Shown here one piece after another: positions 1-11,339 of a stretch of 64,000 bases of DNA. Origin of the DNA: an uncultured SAR86 cluster bacterium (lineage in GTDB: Bacteria; Pseudomonadota; Gammaproteobacteria; Magnimaribacterales; D2472); the NCBI GenBank assembly GCA_902591925.1, contig CACJCN010000001.1, positions 1-64,000 on the forward strand. The letters are read 5' to 3'. Position 1 is the first letter of the stretch, and every line of letters starts with the position of its first letter. A program made the position numbers and the translations under genes. The notes under the pieces were generated by a model. It made no database searches, had not been told where the DNA came from, and worked only from the letters and a program-made list of their open reading frames with translations.

Positions 1-382
1 CGCCAATGGTTTGAACTAATGCTTTTCTGTCATCTTCTAATGTGGACTCTTTAAGAGCCGTAGTTTCAAAGATTTTATTTTTTGAAATATATTCTTTTAC
101 CTTTTCACCAAAAGATAAAAAGTTTGCATCTTTTGCAGCGAAATCTGTTTCTGAATTTAACTCTACCAAGGTTGCATAATCTTCATTTACAGATACGACT
201 AAAATTCCATCTGCTGCAACTCTTGAAGATTTTTTTTCTGCCTTAAGCGCACTATTTGATCGTAAAAGATCAAGAGCTTTTTCTATATCGCCCTCACATT
301 CAACAAGTGCTTTTTTGCAGTCCATCATTGCTACACCAGTCATATCTCTTAACTCTTTTACTTGTGATGCTTTAATTTCCAC
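1..382 (-). CDS. tsf: Elongation factor Ts, N-terminal part (runs off the window edge)
   Basis: Reverse-strand translation from a GTG at 382: [42 protein letters not shown]..., characteristic of EF-Ts; lies just after rpsB. Confidence 0.95.
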   Translation of the reverse strand, partial: MEIKASQVKELRDMTGVAMMDCKKALVECEGDIEKALDLLRSNSALKAEKKSSRVAADGILVVSVNEDYATLVELNSETDFAAKDANFLSFGEKVKEYISKNKIFETTALKESTLEDDRKALVQTIG

Positions 383-384
383 TT

Positions 385-1287
385 TTACTTGTCCTCTTCA
401 TTAGTATCTTCAGGTGGAGTATCATCTAAAAGTTCTTGAACAGCCTCAGTTGATTCCTTACCAGCTTTAACTTCTTGTTTAGCTTTATCATCGGTACTTA
501 AAACATCTGCAACTTCTTCTTGATTATCTTCAATTGTTAATTCAGGATCATCTTTTTTAACTTTTTGAATAACTGGTGTATCCGATTTAGGAGCAAATCC
601 CTTTGCAGACTCAATACCTCTAGCGCAGGCATCTGCAATAACTTTTGTGATTAGCCTAATTGATCTTATTGCGTCATCGTTTGCGGGGATAACAGTATCA
701 ATACCATCTGGGTCAGAGTTTGTATCAACTATTCCAATAACTGGAATACCCATTTTTTTTGCCTCAAGCACTGCAATCTTTTCATACTTTACATCAACAA
801 CGAAAATTGCATCAGGCAAACCTTTCATATCTTTTATACCGCCAACGCTAGCCTTTAATTTTGTAAATTCTTTTTGAATTTCTACTGCTTCCTTTTTAAT
901 TAACTTTTCAATTCTTCCTGAAGAAATCATTTCTTCAATATCTATTAGTCTTCTAACAGAGCCTCTAATTGTTTTCCAGTTTGTAAGAGTTCCACCCAAC
1001 CATCTTTTATCAATATAAGGTAATCCAATTTGAGATGCCTCTTCCTTAATTGTCTTGCTTGCAGACCTTTTTGTACCTACAAATAAAATTTTATTACCTT
1101 TTGAGCATATATTCTCAACTTTGGATGCAGCTGCACTCAAATGTTCTTGAGTAATCTCAAGGTTAATAATACTTATTTGTTTTCTGGTATCAAAAATATA
1201 CTCATCCATTTTTGGATTCCAGAATCTTTGTTGATGACCGAAATGAACGCCTGCTTGAAGCAGGTCTTTTATTGATACTATACTCAA
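385..1287 (-). CDS. rpsB: 30S ribosomal protein S2 with acidic C-terminal tail
   Basis: ORF 300 aa; [51 protein letters not shown] motifs. Confidence 0.98.
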   Translation of the reverse strand: MSIVSIKDLLQAGVHFGHQQRFWNPKMDEYIFDTRKQISIINLEITQEHLSAAASKVENICSKGNKILFVGTKRSASKTIKEEASQIGLPYIDKRWLGGTLTNWKTIRGSVRRLIDIEEMISSGRIEKLIKKEAVEIQKEFTKLKASVGGIKDMKGLPDAIFVVDVKYEKIAVLEAKKMGIPVIGIVDTNSDPDGIDTVIPANDDAIRSIRLITKVIADACARGIESAKGFAPKSDTPVIQKVKKDDPELTIEDNQEEVADVLSTDDKAKQEVKAGKESTEAVQELLDDTPPEDTNEEDK

Positions 1288-1380
1288 TTTATATCTCCTT
1301 TGGGGTTATTCTTCGATTCTTAGTAAAGCAAACTTTAAAAGCACCCCACTTTACAAAAAATAGAATCTTCGTGATTAAAG
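1288..1380 (-). promoter_or_regulatory. rpsB 5' leader with predicted H-type pseudoknot next to the ribosome-binding site
   Basis: Minus-strand pairings GTAAAG(1354-1349):CTTTAC(1328-1323) and TGGGGT(1348-1343):ACCCCA(1306-1301), interleaved; second stem abuts the AAGGAG Shine-Dalgarno. Confidence 0.6.
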
Positions 1381-1387
1381 TTTGTGT

Positions 1388-1416
1388 ATTCTATAGAAAA
1401 ATTATTAACATTTAAA
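1388..1416 (-). promoter_or_regulatory. Candidate sigma70 promoter for rpsB-tsf
   Basis: Minus strand TTTAAA (1416-1411), 17 nt spacer, TAGAAT (1393-1388). Confidence 0.5.
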
Positions 1417-1424
1417 GCTTTGAT

Positions 1425-2075
1425 CTAATTAATAATATTCTCAAAAGTATATAAATCCGGTTGAAGCTTAATTACTTTCTTAGCACAATATAGAGCTCCA
1501 TTCCCAAAAATATCCCTAGAGATTGCTTTATGCGTAAAAGTATATGTAACATCATTATCAGTAAAGATAACTTTATGTATTCCACTTATATCGTCTTTTC
1601 TGTGAGAAACAGTTTTAGATAAGCTAATTAGATTGAGTGTATCTTCATCTTTAATAAAATTTTCAATTTCGATTGCAGTACCTGATGGTTTATCTAGCTT
1701 CTTTAAATGATGAGTTTCTTCAATAGAACAATTAACTCTGTTTTTATTTTTTTTTATAAAGTTTTTTAAAGAATCTTTTAATTGATAGACACCGATACTC
1801 ATATTTGCCGCGAGAACTATGGGCAATGTTTTAGAAGCAATATCTACATTCTCCAATACATCTTTATTTAACCCTGTAGTTCCAATGACCATAGGAATAT
1901 TATGTTTTAAACAACTATTTATAATTTTTTTAGTGGACGAGGGATGAGAAAAGTCTATAACTACGTCTGCAGAGGTTAAATTATCAGTAACTTTAAATTC
2001 ATCATTTGCATTAACTAAATCATTTATAGTTGTGCCCATCCTTCCAGAACTTCCATTTATATATAATTCAATCAT
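1425..2075 (-). CDS. dapB: 4-hydroxy-tetrahydrodipicolinate reductase (compact, 216 aa)
   Basis: NGSSGRMG nucleotide-binding motif, [22 protein letters not shown]. Confidence 0.93.
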   Translation of the reverse strand: MIELYINGSSGRMGTTINDLVNANDEFKVTDNLTSADVVIDFSHPSSTKKIINSCLKHNIPMVIGTTGLNKDVLENVDIASKTLPIVLAANMSIGVYQLKDSLKNFIKKNKNRVNCSIEETHHLKKLDKPSGTAIEIENFIKDEDTLNLISLSKTVSHRKDDISGIHKVIFTDNDVTYTFTHKAISRDIFGNGALYCAKKVIKLQPDLYTFENIIN

Positions 2076-3174
2076 TTTTGATCTTAGAAATTGCTTTTAA
2101 GAAGGTGTCTATACCAGGATAGTTCTTTGATTTATCTAAGGATGCGCTCAATTGATTTAAAAGCTTCATTTGATCTTTATTTAAGTTTGAAGGTGTCTCA
2201 ACAACGACTCTACATAATATATCGCCTCTTCTTCTATCTCTGACCACCGAGGCTCCCTTTCCTTTAATTCTAAAAACTTTTCCTGTTTGAGTGTTTGCTG
2301 GGATTTTTAATGAGATCGATTTCTCTAGTGTTGGTATCTTGATAGAGCCTCCAGTTACAGAAATTTCAAATGGTATTGGAGCTTCTATGTACAAATGCCT
2401 TCCATCTCTTTCAAAAATTGGATCGTTGTTAACTCTAATGGCAACATAAAGATCTCCTGATTGTCCTCCTTTGGCCCACTCGCCTTCGCCTGAAAGTCTT
2501 ACCTTATCACCATTATCTACTCCTGAAGGAATATTTACTGATAAAGTCTTATTTTCTTTAATCGCGCCGACGCCATTACAAGTTCTACACTTATCTTTTA
2601 TAACCTGTCCTGTACCTGAGCAGACAGAGCAAGTTTGTTGAACAGAAAAGAAACCTTGTTGCATCCTTACTTGACCAGTTCCATTGCAGTTCATACATGT
2701 TACCGGACTAGTTCCCTTTGCTGCTCCACTTCCATTACAATCTGGGCACTCTCTATGAGAAGGTATTTTTATTTTTTTTTGTACACCTAGGACAGCTTCT
2801 TTAAGTGTCAGATCAAGATTATATTGAAGATCTGATCCTCTTCTTTGTCTTCTAGATTGTGATCTGGTGCCAAATACATCTCCAAAAATATCACCAAAAA
2901 TATCATTGATGTTTATATCATTAAAGTTTGGTCCTCCACCTCCCATACCTTCAACACCAGAATGTCCAAATTGATCATAGGCAGATTTTTTTTGAGAATC
3001 TGATAGCACATCATAGGCTTCAGCAGCTTCTTTAAATTTTTCTGCTGCTTCTGGATTATCTGGATTTCTATCTGGATGATATTTCATAGCCTTCTTTTTG
3101 AAGGCCTTTTTTAATTCATTTGGTGAAGCATCACGAGAGACTTCAAGAGTTTCATAATAGTCTCTCTTAGACAT
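2068..3174 (-). CDS. dnaJ: Molecular chaperone DnaJ
   Basis: J domain with HPD, G/F-rich region, four CxxCxGxG zinc repeats. Confidence 0.98.
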   Translation of the reverse strand: MSKRDYYETLEVSRDASPNELKKAFKKKAMKYHPDRNPDNPEAAEKFKEAAEAYDVLSDSQKKSAYDQFGHSGVEGMGGGGPNFNDININDIFGDIFGDVFGTRSQSRRQRRGSDLQYNLDLTLKEAVLGVQKKIKIPSHRECPDCNGSGAAKGTSPVTCMNCNGTGQVRMQQGFFSVQQTCSVCSGTGQVIKDKCRTCNGVGAIKENKTLSVNIPSGVDNGDKVRLSGEGEWAKGGQSGDLYVAIRVNNDPIFERDGRHLYIEAPIPFEISVTGGSIKIPTLEKSISLKIPANTQTGKVFRIKGKGASVVRDRRRGDILCRVVVETPSNLNKDQMKLLNQLSASLDKSKNYPGIDTFLKAISKIKND

Positions 3175-3183
3175 GATAAATCT

Positions 3184-5100
3184 TTACTTTTCTTCTTCTT
3201 TTACTTCCTCAAATTCAGCATCTACAGTATTTTCAGAGGAATCGACTTCATCTGTATTAGTATCAGATTGTCCTTCCGCGCTTTCCTGTTTATATAGTTT
3301 TTGAGTTAGTGGTGTTAGAACATCATTTAGATTTTTTGTCGCAGACTCAATTGCTTCGATATCTTCAGATGATATTGCTTCCTCTAATCCTTTGAGCGCC
3401 TCCTCTACTTGATTCTTTTCTTCATCTTCAAGCTTATCCTCTGATTCCTCAATAGTTTTTCTTGTGGCATGAACCAACATATCGGCATTATTTTTAGTTT
3501 TTACTAATTCTTCAAATTTCTTATCATCTTCAGCATTTGCCTCAGCATCTTTCACCATCTTTTCTATATCTTCGTCTGATAATCCGCTAGATGCTTTAAT
3601 AACAATTGATTGTTCTTTCCCAGTATTCTTATCTTTTGCTGAAACATTCAAAATTCCGTTTGCATCAAGATCAAATGAAACTTCGATTTGTGGAACTCCT
3701 CTTGCTGCCGCAGGTATGTCAGTAAGATTGAATTGGCCTAAAGATTTATTCTGAGCAGCCTGAGTTCTCTCTCCTTGAATAACATGAACTGTTACGGCAG
3801 TTTGGTTATCTTCGGCTGTCGAAAATATTTGAGATTTTTGAGTAGGAATAGTAGTGTTTTTTTCAATTAGTGGGGTAGCTACTCCACCTAGAGTTTCAAT
3901 ACCAAGTGTTAATGGAGTAACATCTAAAAGCAATACATCAGTTGTATCTCCAGATAAAACTGAACCTTGAATAGCAGCGCCAACAGCTACTGCTTCATCA
4001 GGATTTAAATCTTTTCTAGGATCTTTACCGAAAAAATCTGCAACTTTCTTTTGAACAAGTGGCATCCTTGTTTGTCCACCAACGAGCAAAATCTCATTTA
4101 TGTCTCCCTTTGATATTTTTGCATCCTTGAGTGCAAGTTTTAGAGGCTCAAGGCTTTTATCGACCAAATCCTCTACAAGAGACTCTAATTTAGCTCTAGT
4201 AATCTTGTGGACAAAATGTTTTGGCCCAGAACTATCAGCAGTTATATACGGCAAATTAACTTCTGTTTGCTCAGATGAAGATAGTTCAATTTTGGCCTTT
4301 TCAGCAGCTTCTTTTAATCTTTGAAGCGCAAGAGGATCACTTTTCAAATCAAATCCAGATTCCTCTTTAAATTTATCAACAAAATAGTCAATCAATCTTA
4401 AATCGAAATCTTCACCGCCCAGGAAAGTGTCTCCATTTGTAGATAAAACTTCAAATTGATGTTCTCCATCAACGTCAGATATTTCAATAATAGATATATC
4501 AAAAGTTCCTCCTCCAAGATCATATACTGCTACCGTTGAATCTCCCTTGCCTTTATCAAGACCATACGCAAGCGCAGCTGCAGTAGGTTCATTGATAATT
4601 CTTTTAACATCTAAGCCTGCAATTTTACCTGCATCTTTCGTTGCCTGTCTTTGTGAATCGTTAAAATAAGCTGGTACGGTAATTACTGCTTCTTTTACTT
4701 CATGCCCGAGATAATCTTCAGCAGTTTTCTTCATCTTTTTTAGAACTTCTGCAGCAACCTGTGGTGGGGCTAATTGTTTTTTTGATGCTTCAACCCAAGC
4801 ATCACCATTATCTGCTTTAACAATTTTATAGGGAACCATGTCAGCATCTTTACTAACAACTTCATCATCGAATGTTCTACCTATTAATCTTTTGATTGCA
4901 TACAAGGTGTTTTCAGGATTAGTAACAGCTTGTCTTTTAGCTGGCAGTCCAACAAGAACTTCATCGCTATCTGTATATGCAATCACAGAGGGTGTTGTTC
5001 TTGCACCCTCAGCATTTTCAATAACTTTTTGTTGTTGGCCTTCAACAACAGCAACACAGCTGTTAGTTGTTCCTAAATCAATTCCTATAATTTTTGACAT
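3184..5100 (-). CDS. dnaK: Molecular chaperone DnaK (Hsp70)
   Basis: [30 protein letters not shown], 638 aa. Confidence 0.99.
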   Translation of the reverse strand: MSKIIGIDLGTTNSCVAVVEGQQQKVIENAEGARTTPSVIAYTDSDEVLVGLPAKRQAVTNPENTLYAIKRLIGRTFDDEVVSKDADMVPYKIVKADNGDAWVEASKKQLAPPQVAAEVLKKMKKTAEDYLGHEVKEAVITVPAYFNDSQRQATKDAGKIAGLDVKRIINEPTAAALAYGLDKGKGDSTVAVYDLGGGTFDISIIEISDVDGEHQFEVLSTNGDTFLGGEDFDLRLIDYFVDKFKEESGFDLKSDPLALQRLKEAAEKAKIELSSSEQTEVNLPYITADSSGPKHFVHKITRAKLESLVEDLVDKSLEPLKLALKDAKISKGDINEILLVGGQTRMPLVQKKVADFFGKDPRKDLNPDEAVAVGAAIQGSVLSGDTTDVLLLDVTPLTLGIETLGGVATPLIEKNTTIPTQKSQIFSTAEDNQTAVTVHVIQGERTQAAQNKSLGQFNLTDIPAAARGVPQIEVSFDLDANGILNVSAKDKNTGKEQSIVIKASSGLSDEDIEKMVKDAEANAEDDKKFEELVKTKNNADMLVHATRKTIEESEDKLEDEEKNQVEEALKGLEEAISSEDIEAIESATKNLNDVLTPLTQKLYKQESAEGQSDTNTDEVDSSENTVDAEFEEVKEEEK

Positions 5101-5110
5101 ACTTTTTCCT

Positions 5111-5680
5111 CTAATTTTTAATCACAGTCACTCTTGCCGGTCTTAAGACTCTTGAGTGCAGTTCCCAGCCCCTTTGAAAAATATTTCCAACAAAGCCATC
5201 TTTCTTGTTTTTATCTTTCTCCATTGAAACAGCCTCATGTTTTTCTGGATTAAATTCCTCATTATCCGGATAGATAGGTACCATTCCGAATTTATCAAGA
5301 GTTGATTCAAAAGATTTTAAAGTTAATTCAATACCTTCTTTGTCCTCTTTTGAGGAATTCTCAGACAAATTATTTAATGCATTCTCTAAATTATCTATTA
5401 TGGGCAAAAGCTCCATGAGTAGTCTCTCAGTTCCATATTTATGAGCTTTTTCAACTTCTGTTAATGTTCTTTTTAAAGCATTATCAAGGTCAGCATTAGC
5501 ACGAAGTAATAGTCCTTCGAGCTCCTCTTTTTTATCAACAAGCTCCTCATATGTTGGTGTACCAACATTTTCAACTTCATCCTGAGAATCATCACTAACA
5601 TCAGAATCTTCCTCAGATCCATTTAATGAAAGCTCTTCATCAAGTGAATTTTCTTCAACAGATTTATCTTTTTCACTCAT
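5111..5680 (-). CDS. grpE: Nucleotide exchange factor GrpE
   Basis: Acidic N-terminus, GrpE signature [24 protein letters not shown]; adjacent to dnaK. Confidence 0.96.
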   Translation of the reverse strand: MSEKDKSVEENSLDEELSLNGSEEDSDVSDDSQDEVENVGTPTYEELVDKKEELEGLLLRANADLDNALKRTLTEVEKAHKYGTERLLMELLPIIDNLENALNNLSENSSKEDKEGIELTLKSFESTLDKFGMVPIYPDNEEFNPEKHEAVSMEKDKNKKDGFVGNIFQRGWELHSRVLRPARVTVIKN

Positions 5681-5701
5681 AAAATATCCCTATACCACCA
5701 T

Positions 5702-5730
5702 ATATTGGGATATTAATTATCAGTTCAAGG
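5702..5730 (-). promoter_or_regulatory. Sigma32-type heat-shock promoter upstream of grpE-dnaK-dnaJ
   Basis: Minus strand CTTGAAC, 13 nt, CCCAATAT, close to the CTTGAA-N13/14-CCCCATnT consensus, about 20 nt before the grpE ATG. Confidence 0.75.
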
Positions 5731-5738
5731 GGTTTTAA

Positions 5739-6149
5739 CTAATCTAATTTTTTAACGTGAAGCACGAGATTATGATCAACTAATTGATATCCAGCATCTT
5801 TGGCAATAGAGTTTAGCCTTTCAATTAATTCATTATCCTGAAATTCTAAGACCTTCCCAGTTTCTAAATCAACCATATGCTCATGATTTTCTTCTATTAC
5901 TTCATAAACAGCATGACTGCCTTCAAAGTGATGTTTTTTAACTATTCCAGCAGCTTCAAATTGAGTTAGGACTCTGTATACAGAAGCAAGACCAATATTT
6001 TCACCTTTGTTTAAAAGTTCTTTATATATATCTTCAGCACTAAAATGTGCTTCTTCTTGAATAGCAGTAGATTCTAAGACTTCCATAATTTTTATTCTAG
6101 GCAATGTAGCCTTAAGACCTGCTTTTTTCAGTTCTTTTGTTTGGTTCAT
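5739..6149 (-). CDS. fur: Ferric uptake regulator family protein (Fur)
   Basis: TLPRIKIMEVLE, HFSAEDIYKEL, GLASVYRVLTQFEAAGIV, HEHMVDLETGKVLEF. Confidence 0.93.
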   Translation of the reverse strand: MNQTKELKKAGLKATLPRIKIMEVLESTAIQEEAHFSAEDIYKELLNKGENIGLASVYRVLTQFEAAGIVKKHHFEGSHAVYEVIEENHEHMVDLETGKVLEFQDNELIERLNSIAKDAGYQLVDHNLVLHVKKLD

Positions 6150-6205
6150 TTAACTTTAGTATAGTACAGTTTTCAAAATTATATTATGCTCTTGCATTAC
6201 AAGAG

Positions 6206-6226
6206 ATAATATAAGAGAAGTATAAT
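6206..6226 (+). promoter_or_regulatory. Candidate sigma70 -10 region for bamE
   Basis: TATAAT at about 6221-6226, with TTACAA about 18 nt upstream, in the fur/bamE divergent spacer. Confidence 0.45.
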
Positions 6227-6237
6227 CAAATTTTGTT

Positions 6238-6582
6238 ATGAAAAGTATATTGATTAAAAGTTTTTTAAATAAGTTTTTTGCCTACTTTTTAGTATTAATA
6301 ATTTCATCTTGTACATCATTGACGCCTTACAAGGTCCCTATTTTGCAAGGAAATATTTTTGATGAAGATGATATGTCCAAATTAAGTGAAGGTTTAACTA
6401 AAGAGCAAGTTCAGTTCATATTTGGAACAGCTTTAATTAAAGATCCTTTTCATTCAAATCGATGGGATTATTATTACTCTATTCAGGTAGGCGATGAGCT
6501 TTTGGATGAAATGAAATTATCTATAAACTTTAACAGTGATGGTCTCGTAGATAATTGGACTATTGAAGATCTATCGGAATAA
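6238..6582 (+). CDS. bamE: Outer membrane protein assembly factor BamE (SmpA/OmlA lipoprotein)
   Basis: Signal peptide with lipobox-like SSC; YKVPILQGNIFDEDDMSKLSEGLTKEQVQFIFGT and DRWDYYY-like motif; next to fur. Confidence 0.88.
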   Translation: MKSILIKSFLNKFFAYFLVLIISSCTSLTPYKVPILQGNIFDEDDMSKLSEGLTKEQVQFIFGTALIKDPFHSNRWDYYYSIQVGDELLDEMKLSINFNSDGLVDNWTIEDLSE

Positions 6583-7008
6583 TTAAACCTTTGAGAGCTG
6601 ATTCAAAAAGGCTTCTAACAAAATATCACAAAAACTGTCAATTGCCTTCTCAGGCAGCAAATTATTCAACAATATAGGAAGTTCAAATTCTGCACTGAAT
6701 TCAATCAGAGTTTCATATTTATCTTTTTTAGAAATATCCCACACTCCTTTAAAGGAATTAAAAGGGCCTTCAATTTGTTCAATTATGATTTTATTTTCTT
6801 GCAAAATGTTCTTTGATCTAATTTCGTAATCCCTCAGCAAAAAAATAAATTCCAATTTGCCAATCTCAAATTGATCATTTTTTTCTATAAGCTCTGACTT
6901 TGAGCAGCCAGGTATATATGAAGAATAGTTTTCAAAGTTTGCGATTTGACCGTAAACTTTTGAAAAGTCTTCAGTCACTGACTTTAAAAAATGAATTTTA
7001 CGGGGCAC
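6583..7008 (-). CDS. RatA/Coq10-like START-domain protein
   Basis: VTEDFSKVYGQIANFENYSSYIPGCSKSELIEK...FSAEFELPILLNNLL; start trimmed to a GTG to avoid the 32 nt overlap of the listed ORF; located beside bamE and near smpB. Confidence 0.8.
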   Translation of the reverse strand: MPRKIHFLKSVTEDFSKVYGQIANFENYSSYIPGCSKSELIEKNDQFEIGKLEFIFLLRDYEIRSKNILQENKIIIEQIEGPFNSFKGVWDISKKDKYETLIEFSAEFELPILLNNLLPEKAIDSFCDILLEAFLNQLSKV

Positions 7009-7009
7009 T

Positions 7010-8353
7010 CTAAAGGATCTGTGAAATAAATATTGAGGCAACGCTTATTGGAGCTATGAATTTTATAAAAAATCTCCAAAGCTTATAAATAATTTGATTA
7101 ACATAACCTACTTCATTAGTAATAAGTTCTTTTTTCATAAACCAACCAACAAATATTGCTATCATCATCCCGCCCAAAGGAAGCAAAATTTGATTAGCAA
7201 TAAAATCCATTGAATCTAAAAAATTTCTGCCAGGAGTGAGGTTAAATTCAGACAAAACATTAAAACTCAATGCGGTTCCAATACCTAAACTCCAAGCGAA
7301 AAAAGAAATAGCTAAGGCAGAGTATTTCCTTGATAAAAAACCTTCTTCAGATAAGTAAGCCACACCAGGCTCAAGCAATGAAATAGAAGAGCTTAAGGCT
7401 GCAATAGACAACAATATGAAGAAAAAAGCACCAATTATTTGACCAAATTGCATTTGGTTAAATGCAGATAACATTGATACAAAAACAAGCCCTGGTCCGC
7501 TATTTGGTTCTAAATTGAAAGCAAAAATAATTGGAAATATTGCTAAGCCCGCTAACATAGCTACCAAAGTATCTAAAGATGCTACGGTAAAAGAAGTTGG
7601 AACTACTTTTTGATCTTTGGGCATGTACGCTCCATAAGCCATAATTGAACCCATTCCCAAACTCAAGCTAAAAAAAGCTTGACCCATTGCACTCAAAAAT
7701 GTCTCAGCCGTCACATTTGAAAAGTCTGGAGCAAATAAAAATTCCAATGTCCTAATAAATGCTCCATTAAACATTGCATATATGACCATAAAGATTAATA
7801 AAAATCCTAACATTGGCATTAAAATTTTTACCATCCTTCCAATACCATTTTTTACACCTGCAGAAACAATCAAAAAAGTTAAAAGCATAAAAACTGTATG
7901 CCAAAATAAAAGATTATATGGTGAGGCTATAACAGCACCGAACTGATCTGATGAACTTAAAGCATCGGAGGGTAATGCAGCAATAAAAATATAATTTAAA
8001 CAAATGCCAGCAATAACACTGTAAAAAGAAAGTATTAGTACTCCTGCTGTAATTCCACTCCATCCAACAAGTTTCCACAGTGAAGAAGTGTTTGATTGCA
8101 TTGCAGTTCTTTTCATTGCATTGATTGGACTATTGCCAGCCCTCCTTCCAATAATGATTTCACTAATCATGATTGGGACTCCTATCATAACGATACATAG
8201 CAAGTAGATTAGTACAAAGGCACCACCGCCATTCGTTCCGGCTTTATATGGAAATCCCCATATGTTTCCTAAACCAACAGCAGATCCTGTAGCTGCAAGT
8301 ATAAATGTCCATTTTCCAATCCAGGCTCCATGAGATTTTAGTTTTTTTTCCAT
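7010..8353 (-). CDS. Sodium-dependent neurotransmitter:sodium symporter family transporter
   Basis: WTFILAATGSAVGLGNIWGFPYKAGTNGGGAFVLIYLLC is diagnostic of the NSS/SNF family; multiple TM segments. Confidence 0.93.
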   Translation of the reverse strand: MEKKLKSHGAWIGKWTFILAATGSAVGLGNIWGFPYKAGTNGGGAFVLIYLLCIVMIGVPIMISEIIIGRRAGNSPINAMKRTAMQSNTSSLWKLVGWSGITAGVLILSFYSVIAGICLNYIFIAALPSDALSSSDQFGAVIASPYNLLFWHTVFMLLTFLIVSAGVKNGIGRMVKILMPMLGFLLIFMVIYAMFNGAFIRTLEFLFAPDFSNVTAETFLSAMGQAFFSLSLGMGSIMAYGAYMPKDQKVVPTSFTVASLDTLVAMLAGLAIFPIIFAFNLEPNSGPGLVFVSMLSAFNQMQFGQIIGAFFFILLSIAALSSSISLLEPGVAYLSEEGFLSRKYSALAISFFAWSLGIGTALSFNVLSEFNLTPGRNFLDSMDFIANQILLPLGGMMIAIFVGWFMKKELITNEVGYVNQIIYKLWRFFIKFIAPISVASIFISQIL

Positions 8354-8355
8354 AA

Positions 8356-8817
8356 TTATAAATAAGGGTTGCTGTATGGATTAATCCAATAACCAATTGA
8401 TATTAAAAAAGATATACATACTAGTAAAGTTAAAATTTTTCTGAATTTCTGATAATCAATATCTTTTTTATTGAAATCTTCTGTAGATCTCTCAAACACG
8501 AAAAACAGATAAAAACTAATTATCGACAAAAATAGAGAAATTAAAATAAGCTTTAGATAAGTAAGAAGTAGAATCAAACAACCCAATAAACTAAAACCAA
8601 TTCCTATAGATAAGTTTAATTTTTGATTTTTTTGATCATCTCTCCATCCCCAAGCAAAGCCGCCTAAAAAGGTAATTATTATTGCGCCATAGCCTAATTG
8701 AAAATATATAAGGGTCTTGCTGACCTCTCCACCAATAATCCACGGTATAAGGGAAAATGTAGCAAATGGAAGAAAGCCAACATAGCCATAAGTAGATTTG
8801 ATATTGGTTATATTCAA
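8356..8817 (-). CDS. Small four/five-TM protein, DUF3429-like
   Basis: YGYVGFLPFATFSLIPWII...GAIIITFLGGFAWGW pattern recalled from DUF3429; no search possible. Confidence 0.55.
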   Translation of the reverse strand: MNITNIKSTYGYVGFLPFATFSLIPWIIGGEVSKTLIYFQLGYGAIIITFLGGFAWGWRDDQKNQKLNLSIGIGFSLLGCLILLLTYLKLILISLFLSIISFYLFFVFERSTEDFNKKDIDYQKFRKILTLLVCISFLISIGYWINPYSNPYL

Positions 8818-8868
8818 TTTATTTCTTTAAAGTTATTGCACTTAGTTCTTTAGAATACATAATAAAGT

Positions 8869-9339
8869 ATGCCTAAAGAAAAACCTTCTTTAATTGTAAA
8901 GAATAAAAATGCTTCTAGAAACTATAAATTAGATGAAAGTTTTCAAGCCGGAATTGTCTTAGAGGGTTGGGAAGTAAAATCGCTTAGACAGTCTAAGGTT
9001 GATGTAAAAAATTCATATGTAAATATCAAAAAAGGTGAGGCTTGGCTTATTGGAGTAAAAATTGATAGTCCAGCATCTTTAAAACAAGAAGATATAGATT
9101 TGACTAAATCAAGAAAACTTTTACTTCATAGAAAAGAAATCGAAAAGATAGAAAGATTGAAGGGTGAGAAAGGACTTACGTGTGTTTTAACAAAAATTTA
9201 CTGGAAAGATAATTTAATTAAATGTGATATTGCCATGGGTAAAGGCAAAAAGCATAGGGATCAAAGAGAGGATATCAAAAAAAGAGATTGGGAAAGAGAT
9301 CAAGGAAGAATTCTTAAAAATTCAAAAAAATTCTCCTAA
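8869..9339 (+). CDS. smpB: SsrA-binding protein SmpB
   Basis: NKNASRNYKLDESFQAGIVLEGWEVKSLRQSKVDVKNSYV; immediately upstream of tmRNA. Confidence 0.98.
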   Translation: MPKEKPSLIVKNKNASRNYKLDESFQAGIVLEGWEVKSLRQSKVDVKNSYVNIKKGEAWLIGVKIDSPASLKQEDIDLTKSRKLLLHRKEIEKIERLKGEKGLTCVLTKIYWKDNLIKCDIAMGKGKKHRDQREDIKKRDWERDQGRILKNSKKFS

Positions 9340-9362
9340 TCGAATCAAAAAAAATATTCATG

Positions 9363-9368
9363 TATAAT
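9363..9368 (+). promoter_or_regulatory. -10 element (TATAAT) of ssrA promoter
   Basis: Perfect TATAAT 12 nt before the mature tmRNA 5' end; no good -35 visible. Confidence 0.55.
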
Positions 9369-9380
9369 GCTTTTCCTTAT

Positions 9381-9728
9381 GGGGGCGAATAGGGTTCGAC
9401 GTTTCTACCGGACTCCGAAGCGCATGCCAAGATTGTAGTAATTCTTGTAAAACATACTACAAAAAAAATAGTTGCAAATAACGACAACTACGCTTTAGCA
9501 GCTTAATGCTAACCGATGCAAAAATTGACTGTGGTTTGAAGCATCGGCTAAACACACAGTCTAGCCAAGCTATATTGCTTGGATATAGTTTGGTAAAACT
9601 TAATCAAGCTAGCTTTTATGCCCTGCTCTTCGGGTGATAAAAGTTAAAAAATAATAGAATGAGCTATGCATGTAGAAGTTAGGCTGAAGGATTGACGGAC
9701 GCGGGTTCGATTCCCGCCGCCTCCACCA
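9381..9728 (+). ncRNA. ssrA: Transfer-messenger RNA
   Basis: 5' GGGGGCGAATAGGGTTCGAC, 3' GCGGGTTCGATTCCCGCCGCCTCCACCA; tag frame GCA AAT AAC GAC AAC TAC GCT TTA GCA GCT TAA = ANNDNYALAA at 9474-9506. Confidence 0.98.
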
Positions 9729-9750
9729 TTTTCATAATAATTCGTATAAA

Positions 9751-9769
9751 TATAGACATATTGTCTATA
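9751..9769. repeat. Perfect inverted repeat TATAGACA-TAT-TGTCTATA between ssrA and rpsT
   Basis: 8 bp arms, 3 nt loop; no U-tract follows. Confidence 0.8.
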
Positions 9770-9794
9770 GATAATTAAACTACGCATCTAAATT

Positions 9795-11081
<1,287 letters not shown>

Positions 11082-11339
11082 TTATTGAGGAATAACGTTT
11101 GCTGTCTTTCTTTTTTTTGGGCCTTTGTAAGTAAATTGAACAATGCCAGCAGATTTAGCGAACAATGTATCATCTTTACCAATACCAACATTTAGGCCCG
11201 GATGAGTATTTGTGCCTCTTTGACGAATAAGAATTTCGCCAGCTTTGACCAACTGACCACCAAATCTTTTTACACCAAGCCTTTTTGAGTTGGAATCTCT
11301 TCCGTTTTTACTTGATCCACCTGCTTTCTTATGTGCCAT
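11082..11339 (-). CDS. rpmA: 50S ribosomal protein L27
   Basis: [29 protein letters not shown]. Confidence 0.99.
   Translation of the reverse strand: MAHKKAGGSSKNGRDSNSKRLGVKRFGGQLVKAGEILIRQRGTNTHPGLNVGIGKDDTLFAKSAGIVQFTYKGPKKRKTANVIPQ

Noticed and set aside
647-877. Plus-strand ORF of 76 aa opposite rpsB
   Set aside because: Fully antisense to a well-supported ribosomal protein gene; no recognisable family.
6583-8353. ratA-like/smpB pair considered as a toxin-antitoxin system
   Set aside because: The RatA label is historical; the family is START/Coq10-like and conserved with housekeeping neighbours. No antitoxin gene is present.
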